From Bacillus sp. ISL-7 (GTDB lineage Bacteria; Bacillota; Bacilli; Bacillales_B; DSM-18226): a DNA stretch of 64,000 bases. The position numbers and the translations under genes are program-made. Where the stretch lies: the NCBI RefSeq assembly GCF_018613065.1, contig NZ_JAGGQW010000028.1:1-64000 (forward strand). Direction: 5' to 3'. The notes beneath the pieces were generated by a model, which was not told where the DNA came from, made no database searches, and was given only the letters and a program-made list of their open reading frames with translations. Shown here piece after piece: positions 31,458-40,299 of the stretch. Positions within the stretch are counted from its first letter, which is position 1; each line of letters begins with the position of its first letter.

Positions 31458-32057
31458 ATGTATTTAATGAAGCAAAGCGGATGGGTTGAGGTTATCTGTG
31501 GCAGTATGTTTTCTGGGAAATCGGAGGAATTGATTCGCCGCGTTAGACGTGCTCAGTTCGCCAAACAAAAGATAGCTGTTTTTAAGCCGAAAATTGATAA
31601 TCGCTATCACGATCAATCTGTCGTTTCTCATAATGGATCTTCTTTTGATGCGAAGCCAATTACTCATTCGATTGAGATTCTTCACCATGTGGAAGCGGAT
31701 ATGGATATTATTGCCATTGATGAGGTTCAGTTTTTTGATGAGGGGATTCTCAGGGTTGTTCAGCAGCTGGCTGACAGAGGCCATCGGGTGGTTTGTGCGG
31801 GTCTTGATATGGATTTCCGCGGTGAGCCGTTCGGGCAGATGCCTGCGTTGATGGCGATTGCTGAATCGGTGACGAAGCTGCAGGCGGTCTGTTCTGTTTG
31901 TGGTTCGCCTTCAAGTCGGACGCAGCGTCTGATTGATGGACGTCCAGCCTCTTACCATGACCCAGTGATTTTAGTGGGTGCCTCCGAAGCGTACGAGCCC
32001 CGCTGCCGTCATCATCACGAAGTCCCAAAAACGGCGTCCTATACCGTTCATGCATAG
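31458..32057 (+). CDS. tdk: Thymidine kinase
   Basis: Type II thymidine kinase, phosphorylating thymidine to dTMP for salvage. The 199-residue protein has P-loop [27 protein letters not shown], the lasso region [15 protein letters not shown], and a zinc site from CSVCGS and the C-terminal CRHHH. ATG 31458 is about 10 nt after AAGGAG; ATG 31467 is possible. Neighbours rpmE and prfA match B. subtilis. Confidence 0.95.
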   Translation: MYLMKQSGWVEVICGSMFSGKSEELIRRVRRAQFAKQKIAVFKPKIDNRYHDQSVVSHNGSSFDAKPITHSIEILHHVEADMDIIAIDEVQFFDEGILRVVQQLADRGHRVVCAGLDMDFRGEPFGQMPALMAIAESVTKLQAVCSVCGSPSSRTQRLIDGRPASYHDPVILVGASEAYEPRCRHHHEVPKTASYTVHA

Positions 32058-32126
32058 AGCAAGAAGGTACAAATGAATGTCAGGCTTGGTTGAGTTTACA
32101 TAATTAGTGCCTGACACCATTGGAAA

Positions 32127-32162
32127 AACTGTCTGAGAAGGGATTCTCAGGCAGTTTTTTTG
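32127..32162 (+). terminator. Intrinsic terminator of tdk
   Basis: AACTGTCTGAGAA, loop GGGA, TTCTCAGGCAGTT and a T7 run. A reverse GTGCCTGACACC word sits just before it (about 32106-32117). Confidence 0.85.
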
Positions 32163-32188
32163 TTTGATTAGGGGGAAATTTGCGGTTT

Positions 32189-32320
32189 GGCGGAATGTTT
32201 GGTAGTTCGGCGGAATAAACTTTGAGTTCGGCGGAATTCCGGGGAGTCTGGCGGAATCACTTTGGAAGTTGGCGGAATCCGACCCAGTTTTAGCGGAATC
32301 ACTTGTGGGACCGCAAAATC
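32189..32320. repeat. Phased array of the word GGCGGAAT
   Basis: GGCGGAAT (one AGCGGAAT) starts at 32189, 32209, 32230, 32250, 32271 and 32292: spacings 20, 21, 20, 21, 21. A degenerate ACCGCAAAAT follows at about 32310. It fills the spacer from the tdk terminator to the lipoprotein gene. Confidence 0.85.
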
Positions 32321-32395
32321 CGCCCCCGGACTTGGAAAGAATTCACTCGACCTATTGCTGCCGTGACCGGGCATGATAGTAATGGGGGGTGTAAG

Positions 32396-32908
32396 ATGCA
32401 AAAATTTATGTTGTTTCTCTCATTAAGTATGTTGTTTTTAGTAAGCGGCTGTGACGGAAATCGGGGTGGGAATCATGGGAATGAAGAGGCGTATGACCTA
32501 CGGAGTGACCAATCCAAACCTAATTATATATCCAATCGGGGCAATGACCGCAACACGCCGACAAATATATCGGATCGGGGCAAGAATAAGCAGCATATGG
32601 TCGAAGATGATATCACCAATCAAAATCCGAACTTCCTTGACCTGAAGGGGACAGGAAGCGGCAGCGAAGCTGGTGCGAATAATCAAGGCAACGATATCCA
32701 AAAAGCTAAGCAGGTTATCGCGGATTCCGATGAGTTTACGGCCGATTCCATCTGGATCAACGGCGACCGGATGTGGGTATCTGTTTATAAAAAAGGAATG
32801 CAGTCTGAGCGGGGAAAAATTAATGCCGAAGCACGACTCCATAAGAAACTAATCCAGGCCTTGCCGCGTTATAAAATGGAAGTACGTGTCAAAGAAGATC
32901 GAAGGTAG
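32396..32908 (+). CDS. Putative lipoprotein, YhcN/YlaJ-like
   Basis: 170 residues with a lipoprotein signal: basic MQK, hydrophobic core, lipobox LVSGC with Cys19. A low-complexity Asn/Gly/Asp-rich linker (about 20-100) precedes a compact C-terminal domain with AKQVIADSDEFTADSIWINGDRMWVSVYKK. The layout resembles sporulation lipoproteins of the YhcN/YlaJ group, but I cannot prove membership. ATG 32396 follows GGGGGGTGTAAG. It has its own terminator and stands between tdk and prfA. Confidence 0.7.
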   Translation: MQKFMLFLSLSMLFLVSGCDGNRGGNHGNEEAYDLRSDQSKPNYISNRGNDRNTPTNISDRGKNKQHMVEDDITNQNPNFLDLKGTGSGSEAGANNQGNDIQKAKQVIADSDEFTADSIWINGDRMWVSVYKKGMQSERGKINAEARLHKKLIQALPRYKMEVRVKEDRR

Positions 32909-32937
32909 CATGCTCTGATTATCAGGGCATGTTTTTT
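32909..32937 (+). terminator. Terminator of the lipoprotein gene
   Basis: CATGCTCTGA-TTA-TCAGGGCATG followed by TTTTTT. Confidence 0.85.
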
Positions 32938-33023
32938 CTACGGCTGTAGCTTGAGTTCCTTTTTAAAAAAAGGATTTTGACCTGAAAAATCACCCCGTGA
33001 AAAAATTTCCCCTTAATTTGGTT

Positions 33024-33052
33024 TTGACGGTTGTTTTCACCTATACTATAAT
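33024..33052 (+). promoter_or_regulatory. Predicted sigma-A promoter of prfA-prmC
   Basis: TTGACG (33024-33029), 17 bp, TATAAT (33047-33052), about 35 bp before prfA. Confidence 0.8.
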
Positions 33053-33089
33053 TAGAATGTTATGGACAAAAAATTGAGGTGAATAGACC

Positions 33090-34163
33090 GTGTTTGATCG
33101 TCTTCAATCGGTGGAAGATCGTTATGATAAGTTGAATGAACTTTTGAGCGACCCACAAATTATTAATGATTCAAAGAAACTTCGTGAATATTCAAAAGAA
33201 CAATCTGATATACAAGAAACTGTACTAACGTATCGTGAATATAAAGAGGCACGCGAACAGCTTCAGGATGCCAAGGCGATGCTTGATGAGAAGCTGGATG
33301 CGGATATGCGCGAAATGGTGAAGGAAGAAGTTAATGAGCTGGAAGCGCAAATCGTTGAGTTAGAAGCTAAGATGAAACTATTGTTGATTCCAAAGGATCC
33401 GAATGATGACAAGAATGTTATCTTTGAAATCCGGGGGGCAGCGGGCGGAGACGAAGCGGCCTTGTTTGCTGGGAATTTATATCGCATGTACAGCCGTTAT
33501 GCGGAAGCGCAGGGCTGGAAGACGGAAATGATTGATGCGAACCCGACTGGTCTTGGTGGTTATAAGGAAATTAGTTTTATGATTAACGGCCAGGGTGCTT
33601 ATTCGAAGTTGAAGTATGAGAACGGCGCACACCGTGTGCAGCGTGTTCCGGAGACGGAGTCAAGCGGCCGGATTCATACGTCGACGGCGACGGTTGTCTG
33701 TTTGCCGGAAGCGGAAGAATTAGAAGTGGAAATTAACGATAAAGATATCCGTTTTGATGCGTTTGCGTCAAGTGGCGCCGGCGGACAGTCCGTTAACACG
33801 ACGATGTCAGCGGTTCGGTTAACGCATATTCCAACTGGGATCGTGGTTTCGATTCAGGATGAGAAATCGCAGCACAAGAATAAAGATAAAGCGATGAAGG
33901 TTTTACGGGCACGAATTTATGATAAGTATCAACAGGAAGCGCAGGCGGAGTATGATTCTGTCCGTAAATCTGCGGTTGGTACGGGGGACCGTTCGGAGCG
34001 GATTCGTACGTATAACTTCCCGCAAAACCGGGTGACGGACCACCGCATCGGCTTGACGATTCAAAAGCTCGATCAAATTTTAGAAGGCAAGCTCGATGAT
34101 GTCATCGATGCGTTGATTATGGATGATCAAGCGCGCAGGCTGGAAAGTGCCTCTAATGAGTAA
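33090..34163 (+). CDS. prfA: Peptide chain release factor 1
   Basis: Recognises UAA and UAG and triggers peptide release. The 357-residue protein has the PxT anticodon-like tripeptide as PET in [14 protein letters not shown], and the GGQ motif in [12 protein letters not shown], whose glutamine is methylated by PrmC. GTG start at 33090, preceded by GAGGTGAATAGACC. The last 8 nt overlap the prmC start (ATGAGTAA), so modifier and target are translationally coupled. Confidence 0.96.
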   Translation: MFDRLQSVEDRYDKLNELLSDPQIINDSKKLREYSKEQSDIQETVLTYREYKEAREQLQDAKAMLDEKLDADMREMVKEEVNELEAQIVELEAKMKLLLIPKDPNDDKNVIFEIRGAAGGDEAALFAGNLYRMYSRYAEAQGWKTEMIDANPTGLGGYKEISFMINGQGAYSKLKYENGAHRVQRVPETESSGRIHTSTATVVCLPEAEELEVEINDKDIRFDAFASSGAGGQSVNTTMSAVRLTHIPTGIVVSIQDEKSQHKNKDKAMKVLRARIYDKYQQEAQAEYDSVRKSAVGTGDRSERIRTYNFPQNRVTDHRIGLTIQKLDQILEGKLDDVIDALIMDDQARRLESASNE

Positions 34164-35142
34164 AAAAGTCTATGAAGCTCTCCAATGGGCTTCTTCTTTT
34201 TTAGTTTCAGCGCGTCGTGATGAGAATGCCGGGGAGCTTTTACTTCGCCATTTCACCGGAATGTCGCGGGCGCAGTTGTTTGCGAATATGCGTGATGAGT
34301 TAGCGCCGGGCGTGTGGGAAATCTTTGAAAAAGCGGTTGGTGAACACGTGAAGGGTGTGCCGGTCCAATATATCATCGGCACGGAGGAGTTTTACGGGCG
34401 GCCGTTTATCGTCAATGAAGAGGTTCTGATCCCGAGGCCGGAAACGGAAGAACTTGTCTATGGTGCACTTCAACGGATCAAGCGGCTGTTCAGTGGAGAG
34501 CAGGTTATCAGGTTAGCGGATATCGGGACCGGGAGCGGCGCCATCGCGATTACCATGAAGCTGGAAGAAGCGGAACTTAGGGTGTCAGGCACCAATAGTA
34601 CCATCAAGCTAGGGGAAATGGTGTCAGGCACCAATAGTCCTATCAAGCCGTTGGAAATGGTGTCAGGTACCAATTCTCCTATCGAGCCAGTGTTATTGGT
34701 GTCAGGCACTGATATTGCGGAGGTGTCGCTGGCTGTGGCGCGGGAGAATGCGGCCCGGCTTGGGGCTGAGGTGGAGTTTGTTCAGGGGGATTTGCTTGGC
34801 CCGTTTATCGAGAGCGGGGCTCGGTTTGATGTGATCCTCTCGAATCCACCGTATATTCCGGTCGGTGATATGACGGCGATGTCGGAGGTTGTGACGGAGC
34901 ATGAGCCGCACCGGGCCTTGTTTGCGGGGGCGGATGGCTTGGATTTTTACCGCCGCTTTATGGTCGAGCTGCCGCAAGTACTGGAGAAGCGTGCACTGGT
35001 TGGGTTTGAAATTGGGGCCGGTCAGGGCGAAGCGGTAGCGGAGCTTTTTCAAAAAGCGTTTGCCAATGCGAAGGTAGAGATTGTGAATGATTTGAATGGC
35101 AAGGACCGGATGGTGTTTGCGGAGATCGGCTTCGGGGCTTAG
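34156..35142 (+). CDS. prmC: Release factor glutamine methyltransferase PrmC, with internal triplication
   Basis: SAM-dependent enzyme methylating the GGQ glutamine of release factors. The 328-residue protein has an N-terminal helical domain, motif [14 protein letters not shown] and the NPPY motif (SNPPYIPV). It is about 40 residues longer than B. subtilis PrmC (288). The excess is exactly three 13-residue repeats (143-181), each starting VSGT(N), inserted directly before VSGTD186, where the SAM-ribose-binding acidic residue is expected. The reading frame is kept. ATG 34156 overlaps the prfA stop. Activity of this version is uncertain. Confidence 0.93.
   Translation: MSKKVYEALQWASSFLVSARRDENAGELLLRHFTGMSRAQLFANMRDELAPGVWEIFEKAVGEHVKGVPVQYIIGTEEFYGRPFIVNEEVLIPRPETEELVYGALQRIKRLFSGEQVIRLADIGTGSGAIAITMKLEEAELRVSGTNSTIKLGEMVSGTNSPIKPLEMVSGTNSPIEPVLLVSGTDIAEVSLAVARENAARLGAEVEFVQGDLLGPFIESGARFDVILSNPPYIPVGDMTAMSEVVTEHEPHRALFAGADGLDFYRRFMVELPQVLEKRALVGFEIGAGQGEAVAELFQKAFANAKVEIVNDLNGKDRMVFAEIGFGA
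34582..34698 (+). repeat. Three 39-bp tandem repeats inside prmC
   Basis: Units 34582-34620, 34621-34659 and 34660-34698 each start GTGTCAGG(C/T)ACCAAT and have the form VSGTNS(T/P)I(K/E)xxxxx. A fourth VSGT (34699) begins the native sequence. The first 12 bp are the dispersed word GTGTCAGGCACC. Confidence 0.9.
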
Positions 35143-35180
35143 GTTCCATTGATGTGGCGAAAACTATAATGAAAACTATA

Positions 35181-35216
35181 AAAAAGCTCAGAGTATGTTG
35201 GCTCTGAGCTTTTTTA
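35181..35216. terminator. Bidirectional terminator between prmC and the NTF2-like pseudogene
   Basis: AAAAAGCTCAGAG, loop, CTCTGAGCTTTTTT; A and T runs on both sides serve both converging genes. Confidence 0.85.
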
Positions 35217-35620
35217 TAGTTCCGTTAGATAGGATGTCATTTCTTTTATTTTGGAGTTATTACGGGAACTGGAAAATTGGAATACGTTACAAAATGCATA
35301 TTTCTTTTTGTTTTCTACGATTTGGGTACCGTTAACTGAGCCGTGATAGCCGTGGGTGATAATAGTGTTAAGCTGCAGTTCGGTTACTTTATTATTTTGG
35401 TTTTGTTTGAGGATTTCGATCACTTTTTCTTTTCCTTGGATCTGATGTTGACCGATGATATTCCAGTGAAAATCGTCGGTGATATTCTCTGATAGAAAGC
35501 GAGGTCATTCTGTGCAAAGGATATGTTGAATTTTTTAAGAAATGCTTTTTTGGGTGCGTTGCCGCAATCGTCGGGGCAAATTACTTTTAGGTCCACGTAT
35601 TCAGATTTTGAATGATCCAT
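35214..35620 (-). pseudogene. Frameshifted NTF2-like (SnoaL-like) family gene
   Basis: Minus-strand reading from ATG 35620 (SD GGAGTG) gives MDHSKSEYVDLKVICPDDCG, then NAPKKAFLKKFNISFAQNDLAF. The sense then passes, near 35496, into another frame: SENITDDFHWNIIG, KEKVIEILKQNQNNKVTELQ, THGYHGSVNG, YAFCNVFQFSS, ending at 35214. Together they form one NTF2-like domain of about 135 residues. A single missing base explains the break. Either a true pseudogene or a sequencing error; function unknown. Confidence 0.75.
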
Positions 35621-35664
35621 TTTTTACACTCCATTTTCAGTAGATTAATTTTTAATTCGATAAT

Positions 35665-35936
35665 GACGCCAATAGGGGCGATTGGATGCAATTTATAGAT
35701 TTTTATCGAAAAAGTGATGCCAATAAGCCTGATTGGATGCAATTTATAGATTTTTATCGAAAAAGTGATGCCAATAAGCCTGATTGGATGTAATTTATAG
35801 AGTTTTTACCGAAAAAATGATGCCAATAAGCCTGATTGGATGCAATTTATAGAGTTTTTATCGAAAAAATGATGCCAATAATCCTGATTGGATGCAATTT
35901 CAGCACCTTTTATCTGAAAATAGTGTCCAATGAGCA
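35665..35936. repeat. 51/52-bp tandem array, GCCAATA-ATTGG family
   Basis: Five units start at 35665, 35716, 35767, 35819 and 35871 (51, 51, 52, 52 bp). Each begins GATGCCAATAAGCCTGATTG and continues with an AT-rich half, TATAGAGTTTTTATCGAAAA. Same unit length and same CCAAT/ATTGG core as 3191-3362. The remainder, to spoIIR (35940-36090), shows no feature I can name; I looked for a sigma-F promoter and found no convincing one. Confidence 0.85.
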
Positions 35937-36094
35937 AATAACCATTCGCAGGACAGACCATCCTCTTATTTAAACATTCATTTAGATTTTACCCTCTTGA
36001 GTGGAGGCACATGCAATCGTTTCTTTGAAAAATATCAAAATTTAATAGTTTAAGATTCTGGCATTTTGTCCAAAATGAAGGTATCGAAGGGACG

Positions 36095-37015
36095 GTGCTA
36101 GAATTGAAAAGTAAAGTGATTGTTTGGGGATATCTAATCGTTTTGTCTTTAGGGACGATGTTGAGTTTATATATGCCGAAGACGGAAGCCGCGTCGAAAG
36201 AATCGATTGTGATTCCTGGTGAAGCGATTCGGCTTAGGATTCTTGCGAATAGTGATTTTGAAGAAGATCAGGCCATTAAACGGAAAGTGCGCGATGCGGT
36301 GAATGCGCAGATTACCCTGTGGGTTCAGGATTTAACGTCAATGGAAAAAGCAAGAACGGTCATCAAGTCGAAGCTTCCTGAGATTCAAGCGATTTCGGAA
36401 CAAGTGGTCCGCGACCAAGGGTCTGATCAATCGGTGAAGGTGGAGTTTGGCAAGGTTCAGTTTCCGACGAAATTATATGGTCAATTTTTATATCCTGCCG
36501 GAGAATATCAAGCGATTTTGATTACGCTCGGGAGCGGGGAAGGCGCGAACTGGTGGTGTGTGCTTTACCCGCCATTATGCTTCCTTGATTTTTCAAATGG
36601 TGTAGCTGTCAGTGATGGCTTTGAAGGAGAGAAAAAGGCGAAAGCAAAAACAGTGGCACCTGCTAAATCGGAGGAAAAGGTTGAAAAGGCAAAAACGGTG
36701 GCAACGGTTGAAAGGGTAAAAGAAGAAGCAAGCTCAGTTGAGGATAAGAAAGAGGTTGCGGTTAAGGTAGAAAAAGAGGTTGAGGTAAAGAGTGAAAAAG
36801 AGGAAAAAGCCGCAACTGTGGACGAAGAAGAAATGAAGAAGCCGGAGAGGCTGATTGAAAAAGATGCACCGGTGTTCAATGAGATAATGGTTGAGGTTGA
36901 TGATGAGCCAGTGAAGTTGGCTAAAAAGGATGCACCCGTGTACACTGCTGAAGATGAAAAGCCGGTGGAAGTGAAGTTTTTCGTCGTAGAGATGTGGGAG
37001 AAGATGTTTAATTAG
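36095..37015 (+). CDS. spoIIR: Stage II sporulation protein R, with long charged insert
   Basis: Forespore-made secreted signal that activates SpoIIGA to process pro-sigma-E in the mother cell. It has an N-terminal membrane/signal segment (about 8-28), VIPGEAIRLRILANSDFEEDQ, TKLYGQFLYPAGEYQAILITLG and GANWWCVLYPPLCFLDFSNG, and ends VKFFVVEMWEKMF. At 306 residues it is about 80 longer than B. subtilis SpoIIR (224). The excess is a Lys/Glu/Val/Ala-rich stretch (about 183-290), with KDAPV occurring twice. Start GTG 36095 is followed by TTG 36104, which aligns better with the family N-terminus. Confidence 0.92.
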   Translation: MLELKSKVIVWGYLIVLSLGTMLSLYMPKTEAASKESIVIPGEAIRLRILANSDFEEDQAIKRKVRDAVNAQITLWVQDLTSMEKARTVIKSKLPEIQAISEQVVRDQGSDQSVKVEFGKVQFPTKLYGQFLYPAGEYQAILITLGSGEGANWWCVLYPPLCFLDFSNGVAVSDGFEGEKKAKAKTVAPAKSEEKVEKAKTVATVERVKEEASSVEDKKEVAVKVEKEVEVKSEKEEKAATVDEEEMKKPERLIEKDAPVFNEIMVEVDDEPVKLAKKDAPVYTAEDEKPVEVKFFVVEMWEKMFN

Positions 37016-37044
37016 ACCAGGTCCAGCAATGGGGCTGGTTTTTT
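37016..37044 (+). terminator. Probable terminator of spoIIR
   Basis: ACCAG, loop, CTGGT and TTTTT. Short stem. Confidence 0.55.
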
Positions 37045-37176
37045 GTGTGGAAAAATTCGGCGAGGCTGTGGTCGTTTCTTCAATAAAATTTTACTAGATT
37101 CCCAAATCTAGCGGTTCTATTTGTTCTAACTCATCCATATTCATAGAGTAGAATCTTAAAAAAAGAGGTGGAAGCG

Positions 37177-37623
37177 ATGCAGGCATTGATTCGCAGAGCA
37201 AATAAACAAGACTTGGGCAGTTTACGAGCGTTTTTATCCAGAGCCAATCTGGGGACGGATGGACTAACAGATGAAACGATTGACTATTTTTTGCTGCTAG
37301 AGAATGAGGAGGGCACCTTAAAGGGTTCGCTTGGCATGGAGGCCTTCACGGAGTTCGGGCTCTTGCGCTCACTCGTTGTGACACCTGGACAAGCTGAAAA
37401 GGAAATCTTCGTTCTTTTTGATCAAATGGTGCAATTAGCGAAAGAAAAAGGGATGAAAGGTTTGTTTTTGGCAACAAATAAGAGCGTGGCCTTACCGTTT
37501 TTCGAAATATTGGGCTTCCAGAGGATTGATCGGGAGGATATACCCAGCGAATTTTATCAATCTGAACATATTCGACACGTTTTAAATGTGGATAACTCAA
37601 TATTTTTAAAATTTTCACTATAA
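37177..37623 (+). CDS. ywlB: GNAT-family N-acetyltransferase YwlB
   Basis: 148-residue acetyltransferase-fold protein: an IRRANKQDLGSLRAFLSRANL N-terminus, GSLGMEAFTEFGLLRSLVV as the central beta strands, and ALPFFEILGFQRIDREDIP near the C-terminus, typical of GNAT proteins. Substrate unknown. ATG 37177 follows AGAGGTGGAAGCG; the GTG at 37168 is part of the SD. Position between spoIIR and ywlC matches B. subtilis ywlB. Confidence 0.85.
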   Translation: MQALIRRANKQDLGSLRAFLSRANLGTDGLTDETIDYFLLLENEEGTLKGSLGMEAFTEFGLLRSLVVTPGQAEKEIFVLFDQMVQLAKEKGMKGLFLATNKSVALPFFEILGFQRIDREDIPSEFYQSEHIRHVLNVDNSIFLKFSL

Positions 37624-37624
37624 T

Positions 37625-38024
37625 TGTGGATATATCCACAAAGTTATCCACTTTTTCAAGGAAGTTGTGCACAATTTGTGGATAACGCTTGTATTTATGC
37701 CCACCTTCTTTTATACTTTCAAACGTATTGAGCTAAAAATATGAGTCTAGGTGACTAAATTCGCCAAATTTCGCTAATAGACTCATTCGAGATAAAGGTG
37801 GATAACTATGAACACAAAGGTCTGGAAAGTGGATAAGTATGTGGATAATCTTGAAAATAATCCACAAGTTGTGGATGCAGCGAATTTTTTACGGGATAAC
37901 GAAGTGGTTGCCCTGCCGACAGAGACGGTTTATGGTCTTGGCGGGAACGCGGAAAGTGATCTGGCGGTTGGGAAGATTTTTGCAGCCAAAGGAAGGCCGA
38001 GTGATAATCCACTAATTATCCACA
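37625..38024. promoter_or_regulatory. DnaA-box cluster spanning the ywlB-ywlC spacer and start of ywlC
   Basis: Perfect TTATCCACA boxes (either strand) occur at 37677-37685, 37840-37848 and 38016-38024. One-mismatch boxes occur at 37625, 37632, 37644, 37797, 37828 and 37858. Nine boxes in 400 bp is far above chance. B. subtilis is known to have a DnaA-box cluster at ywlC that titrates DnaA and restrains replication initiation, so this is probably its counterpart. Confidence 0.8.
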
Positions 38025-38851
38025 TCGCTGAAAAAAAGCAGCTGAGCACGTTTGTAACTGAGGTTCCTGACAAGGCTGAAGTGTTGATGGATGCGTTTTG
38101 GCCGGGACCACTGACGATTATTTTTAAAAAGAAAGAAGGCGTCCTAGCGGAAACAGCCACGGCGGGATTGTCGACGGTTGCGGTAAGGATGCCGGACCAC
38201 CCTGTCGCACTGGCATTGTTGAAAAGTTGTGGACTGCCGATTGCTGCCCCGAGCGCCAACAGTTCGGGCAAACCAAGTCCAACTAAGGCCCAACATGTCA
38301 TGGACGATTTAAATGGGAAAATTGCTGGTGTGATCGACGGCGGCGCAACAGGAATTGGCGTGGAATCAACGGTCATCGATTGCACCGAAGCGATTCCGGT
38401 TATCTTAAGACCGGGCGGGGTAACGAAGGAGCAGATTGAGGCTGTGCTCGGTGAAGTACGTGTCGATGCCGCGTTAACAGACGAGGAGGCTCGGCCGAAA
38501 GCCCCAGGCATGAAATACCAACACTACGCCCCGAATGCACCGCTATTTATGGTGTCAGGCACCACGAAATTTCTCCAGCGTCTAATAGAAGAAAAACGGA
38601 TGGAGGGATTGCGGGTCGGGGTGCTGACAACGGAAGAGCAGGCGGATGTGTATGAAGCGGATGTGGTGCTAGCTTGCGGGAAGCGGGCAGAACTTACGAC
38701 CGTTGCCGCGGCGCTTTATGATACGCTGCGAAAATTTAATCTAGAAAAGGTCGATGTCATTTACAGTGAGATCTTTCCGAACGAAGGTGTCGGAAATGCA
38801 ATAATGAACCGCCTTCAGAAAGCCGCTGGAAATAAACTAATCGCTGATTAA
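37808..38851 (+). CDS. ywlC: Threonylcarbamoyl-AMP synthase YwlC (Sua5 type)
   Basis: Makes threonylcarbamoyl-AMP from threonine, bicarbonate and ATP for the t6A37 modification of tRNA. The 347-residue protein has a YrdC domain (about 20-205: PTETVYGLGGNA, KGRPSDNPL, APSANSSGKPSPT) and a C-terminal Sua5 domain after a linker with PGMKYQHYAP. V249-SGT in the Sua5 domain is encoded by the dispersed word GGTGTCAGGCACC. ATG 37808 follows AAAGGTGGATAACT. The beginning of the gene overlaps the DnaA-box cluster. Confidence 0.94.
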   Translation: MNTKVWKVDKYVDNLENNPQVVDAANFLRDNEVVALPTETVYGLGGNAESDLAVGKIFAAKGRPSDNPLIIHIAEKKQLSTFVTEVPDKAEVLMDAFWPGPLTIIFKKKEGVLAETATAGLSTVAVRMPDHPVALALLKSCGLPIAAPSANSSGKPSPTKAQHVMDDLNGKIAGVIDGGATGIGVESTVIDCTEAIPVILRPGGVTKEQIEAVLGEVRVDAALTDEEARPKAPGMKYQHYAPNAPLFMVSGTTKFLQRLIEEKRMEGLRVGVLTTEEQADVYEADVVLACGKRAELTTVAAALYDTLRKFNLEKVDVIYSEIFPNEGVGNAIMNRLQKAAGNKLIAD

Positions 38852-38890
38852 ACACTAGGTTCTCCTGTGAGGGGACCTGGTGTTTTTTTT
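38851..38890 (+). terminator. Intrinsic terminator of ywlC
   Basis: AACACTAGGTTCTC pairs with GGGGACCTGGTGTT before a T8 run. Two GGTGTCAGGCAC(C/T) words follow at about 38891 and 38951. Confidence 0.8.
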
Positions 38891-39133
38891 CGGTGTCAGG
38901 CACTAATTTTGGGTGTAGTGTAGTAGTCTGAATTTTTTTGGTGGATTTTTCGGTGTCAGGCACCAATTAAATGTGGCCGCAAACACCATTATGTAACAAA
39001 TTTTGGAATTAGAAACGTGGAAGAAGCGGTATAATAGACGAAAGCGGCCAATATTCCATTTCCCCAACATGACTTCTAAATTAGTTTGGACGTGCATATG
39101 CTAGGGTAGTTAGTCCAAGGAGGCGGGGTCCGA

Positions 39134-39691
39134 ATGTCTGAAATGATTGGCGAAATAGTAACTCTTATGTTAATGGCGTTTGCACTAGGGATGGATGCAT
39201 TTTCAGTCGGACTTGGCATGGGGATGTACAAACTTCGGCTCAAGAAAATTTTTAATATTGGCATCATGATCGGTTTGTTCCATGTATGGATGCCGCTGCT
39301 TGGCTTAATTGCTGGGAAATTTTTATCAGATAAATTTGGTACCTTTGCGACCTTTATCGGCGGTTTTCTGCTGATTTTACTCGGTGTGCAAATGGTTTGG
39401 TCCACCCTCAAAAAGAGCGATGAGAAGGTTATTTCCCCAATTGGTTTCGGCTTGCTGCTCTTTGCCTTGAGTGTGAGTCTGGATAGTTTTTCCGTAGGGC
39501 TTACCTTAGGCATTTATGGTGCGAAGACGATTATGGTTATTTTGTGTTTTGGAATCATGGCAACCATCCAAACATGGGCGGGACTGCTGCTTGGCCGCAA
39601 GATGCAGGGCTGGGTCGGGTCATATAGTGAGGCACTTGGAGGAGCTATTTTACTGGCCTTTGGCTTAAAGCTGCTCGCTCCCTTCTTTTAA
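39134..39691 (+). CDS. mntP: Putative manganese efflux pump MntP
   Basis: Six-helix inner membrane protein (185 residues) with two similar halves. Helix 1 has [14 protein letters not shown] and helix 4 [15 protein letters not shown], each with the Asp expected to bind Mn. Exports excess Mn(II). B. subtilis ywlD/mntP is in the same place. ATG 39134 follows AAGGAGGCGGGGTCCGA. No yybP-ykoY riboswitch is evident upstream, so control is more likely at the promoter (for example by MntR). Confidence 0.9.
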   Translation: MSEMIGEIVTLMLMAFALGMDAFSVGLGMGMYKLRLKKIFNIGIMIGLFHVWMPLLGLIAGKFLSDKFGTFATFIGGFLLILLGVQMVWSTLKKSDEKVISPIGFGLLLFALSVSLDSFSVGLTLGIYGAKTIMVILCFGIMATIQTWAGLLLGRKMQGWVGSYSEALGGAILLAFGLKLLAPFF

Positions 39692-39777
39692 CGGGCGGGA
39701 TCGGCCAACCTTTTCGAATCCCTAACTTAATTATGATAAAATAAATTACATAAGAATCTTGTAAGGAGGCAAACACA

Positions 39778-40215
39778 TTGCAGCGCATTTTGTTTGTATG
39801 TACAGGAAATACGTGCAGGAGTCCAATGGCAGAAGCGATTTTGAAAAATAAAGCGGTCGACGAGATCGAAGTAAGGTCGGCAGGAATTTATGCTGCGAAC
39901 GGCAGTGAGGCATCGCCACATGCAAAAAGGGTGTTGGAGGACAATGGGATTGTGCACAATCACCGTTCCAGTTTGTTAACGAGTGATGAAGTCGAATGGG
40001 CCGACCTCATCCTAACGATGACATCCTCACATAAGTTGGCCATTCTGCAGCAATACCCTCATGAGGGTCAGAAGGTATATACCTTAAAGGAATACAGCGG
40101 GGAAGGCTTCAATCATGATGTCGTCGACCCGTACGGCGGACCGCTCGCCATGTACGAAGAAACCTTTCGTGAACTAAATGGATTAATTGATAAAACAATT
40201 GGAAAACTAAAGTGA
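39778..40215 (+). CDS. ywlE: Protein arginine phosphatase YwlE
   Basis: Low-molecular-weight phosphatase that removes phosphate from arginine residues marked by McsB, opposing ClpCP targeting. The 145-residue protein has the P-loop FVCTGNTCRSPMAEA with nucleophile C8. T12 is the residue that in B. subtilis YwlE (T11) gives phosphoarginine rather than phosphotyrosine specificity. The general-acid Asp is in VVDPYGGP. TTG start 39778, with AAGGAGGCAAACACA upstream. Confidence 0.95.
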   Translation: MQRILFVCTGNTCRSPMAEAILKNKAVDEIEVRSAGIYAANGSEASPHAKRVLEDNGIVHNHRSSLLTSDEVEWADLILTMTSSHKLAILQQYPHEGQKVYTLKEYSGEGFNHDVVDPYGGPLAMYEETFRELNGLIDKTIGKLK

Positions 40216-40220
40216 CAGAT

Positions 40221-40250
40221 GCTCTCTTTTCGAAGAGGGCTTTTATTTTT
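40221..40250 (+). terminator. Intrinsic terminator of ywlE
   Basis: GCTCTCTT-TTCG-AAGAGGGC followed by TTTTATTTTTT. Confidence 0.8.
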
Positions 40251-40299
40251 TGATTGAAACTTTATATTTTTGTGGCAGTATGTCAAAATTAATCAGGAG

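Noticed and set aside
35665..35936. CRISPR array
   Set aside because: Units are contiguous with no unique spacers of constant length between exact repeats; no cas genes.
36000..36094. Sigma-F promoter of spoIIR
   Set aside because: Expected from biology, but no -35/-10 pair with the right spacing could be identified by eye.
37625..38024. Replication origin
   Set aside because: DnaA boxes are present but there is no dnaA/dnaN, no AT-rich unwinding element and no DnaA-trio context; it fits the known distal cluster better.
38891..39133. yybP-ykoY manganese riboswitch before mntP
   Set aside because: No conserved riboswitch loops or terminator; the spacer holds only repeat words and AT-rich DNA.
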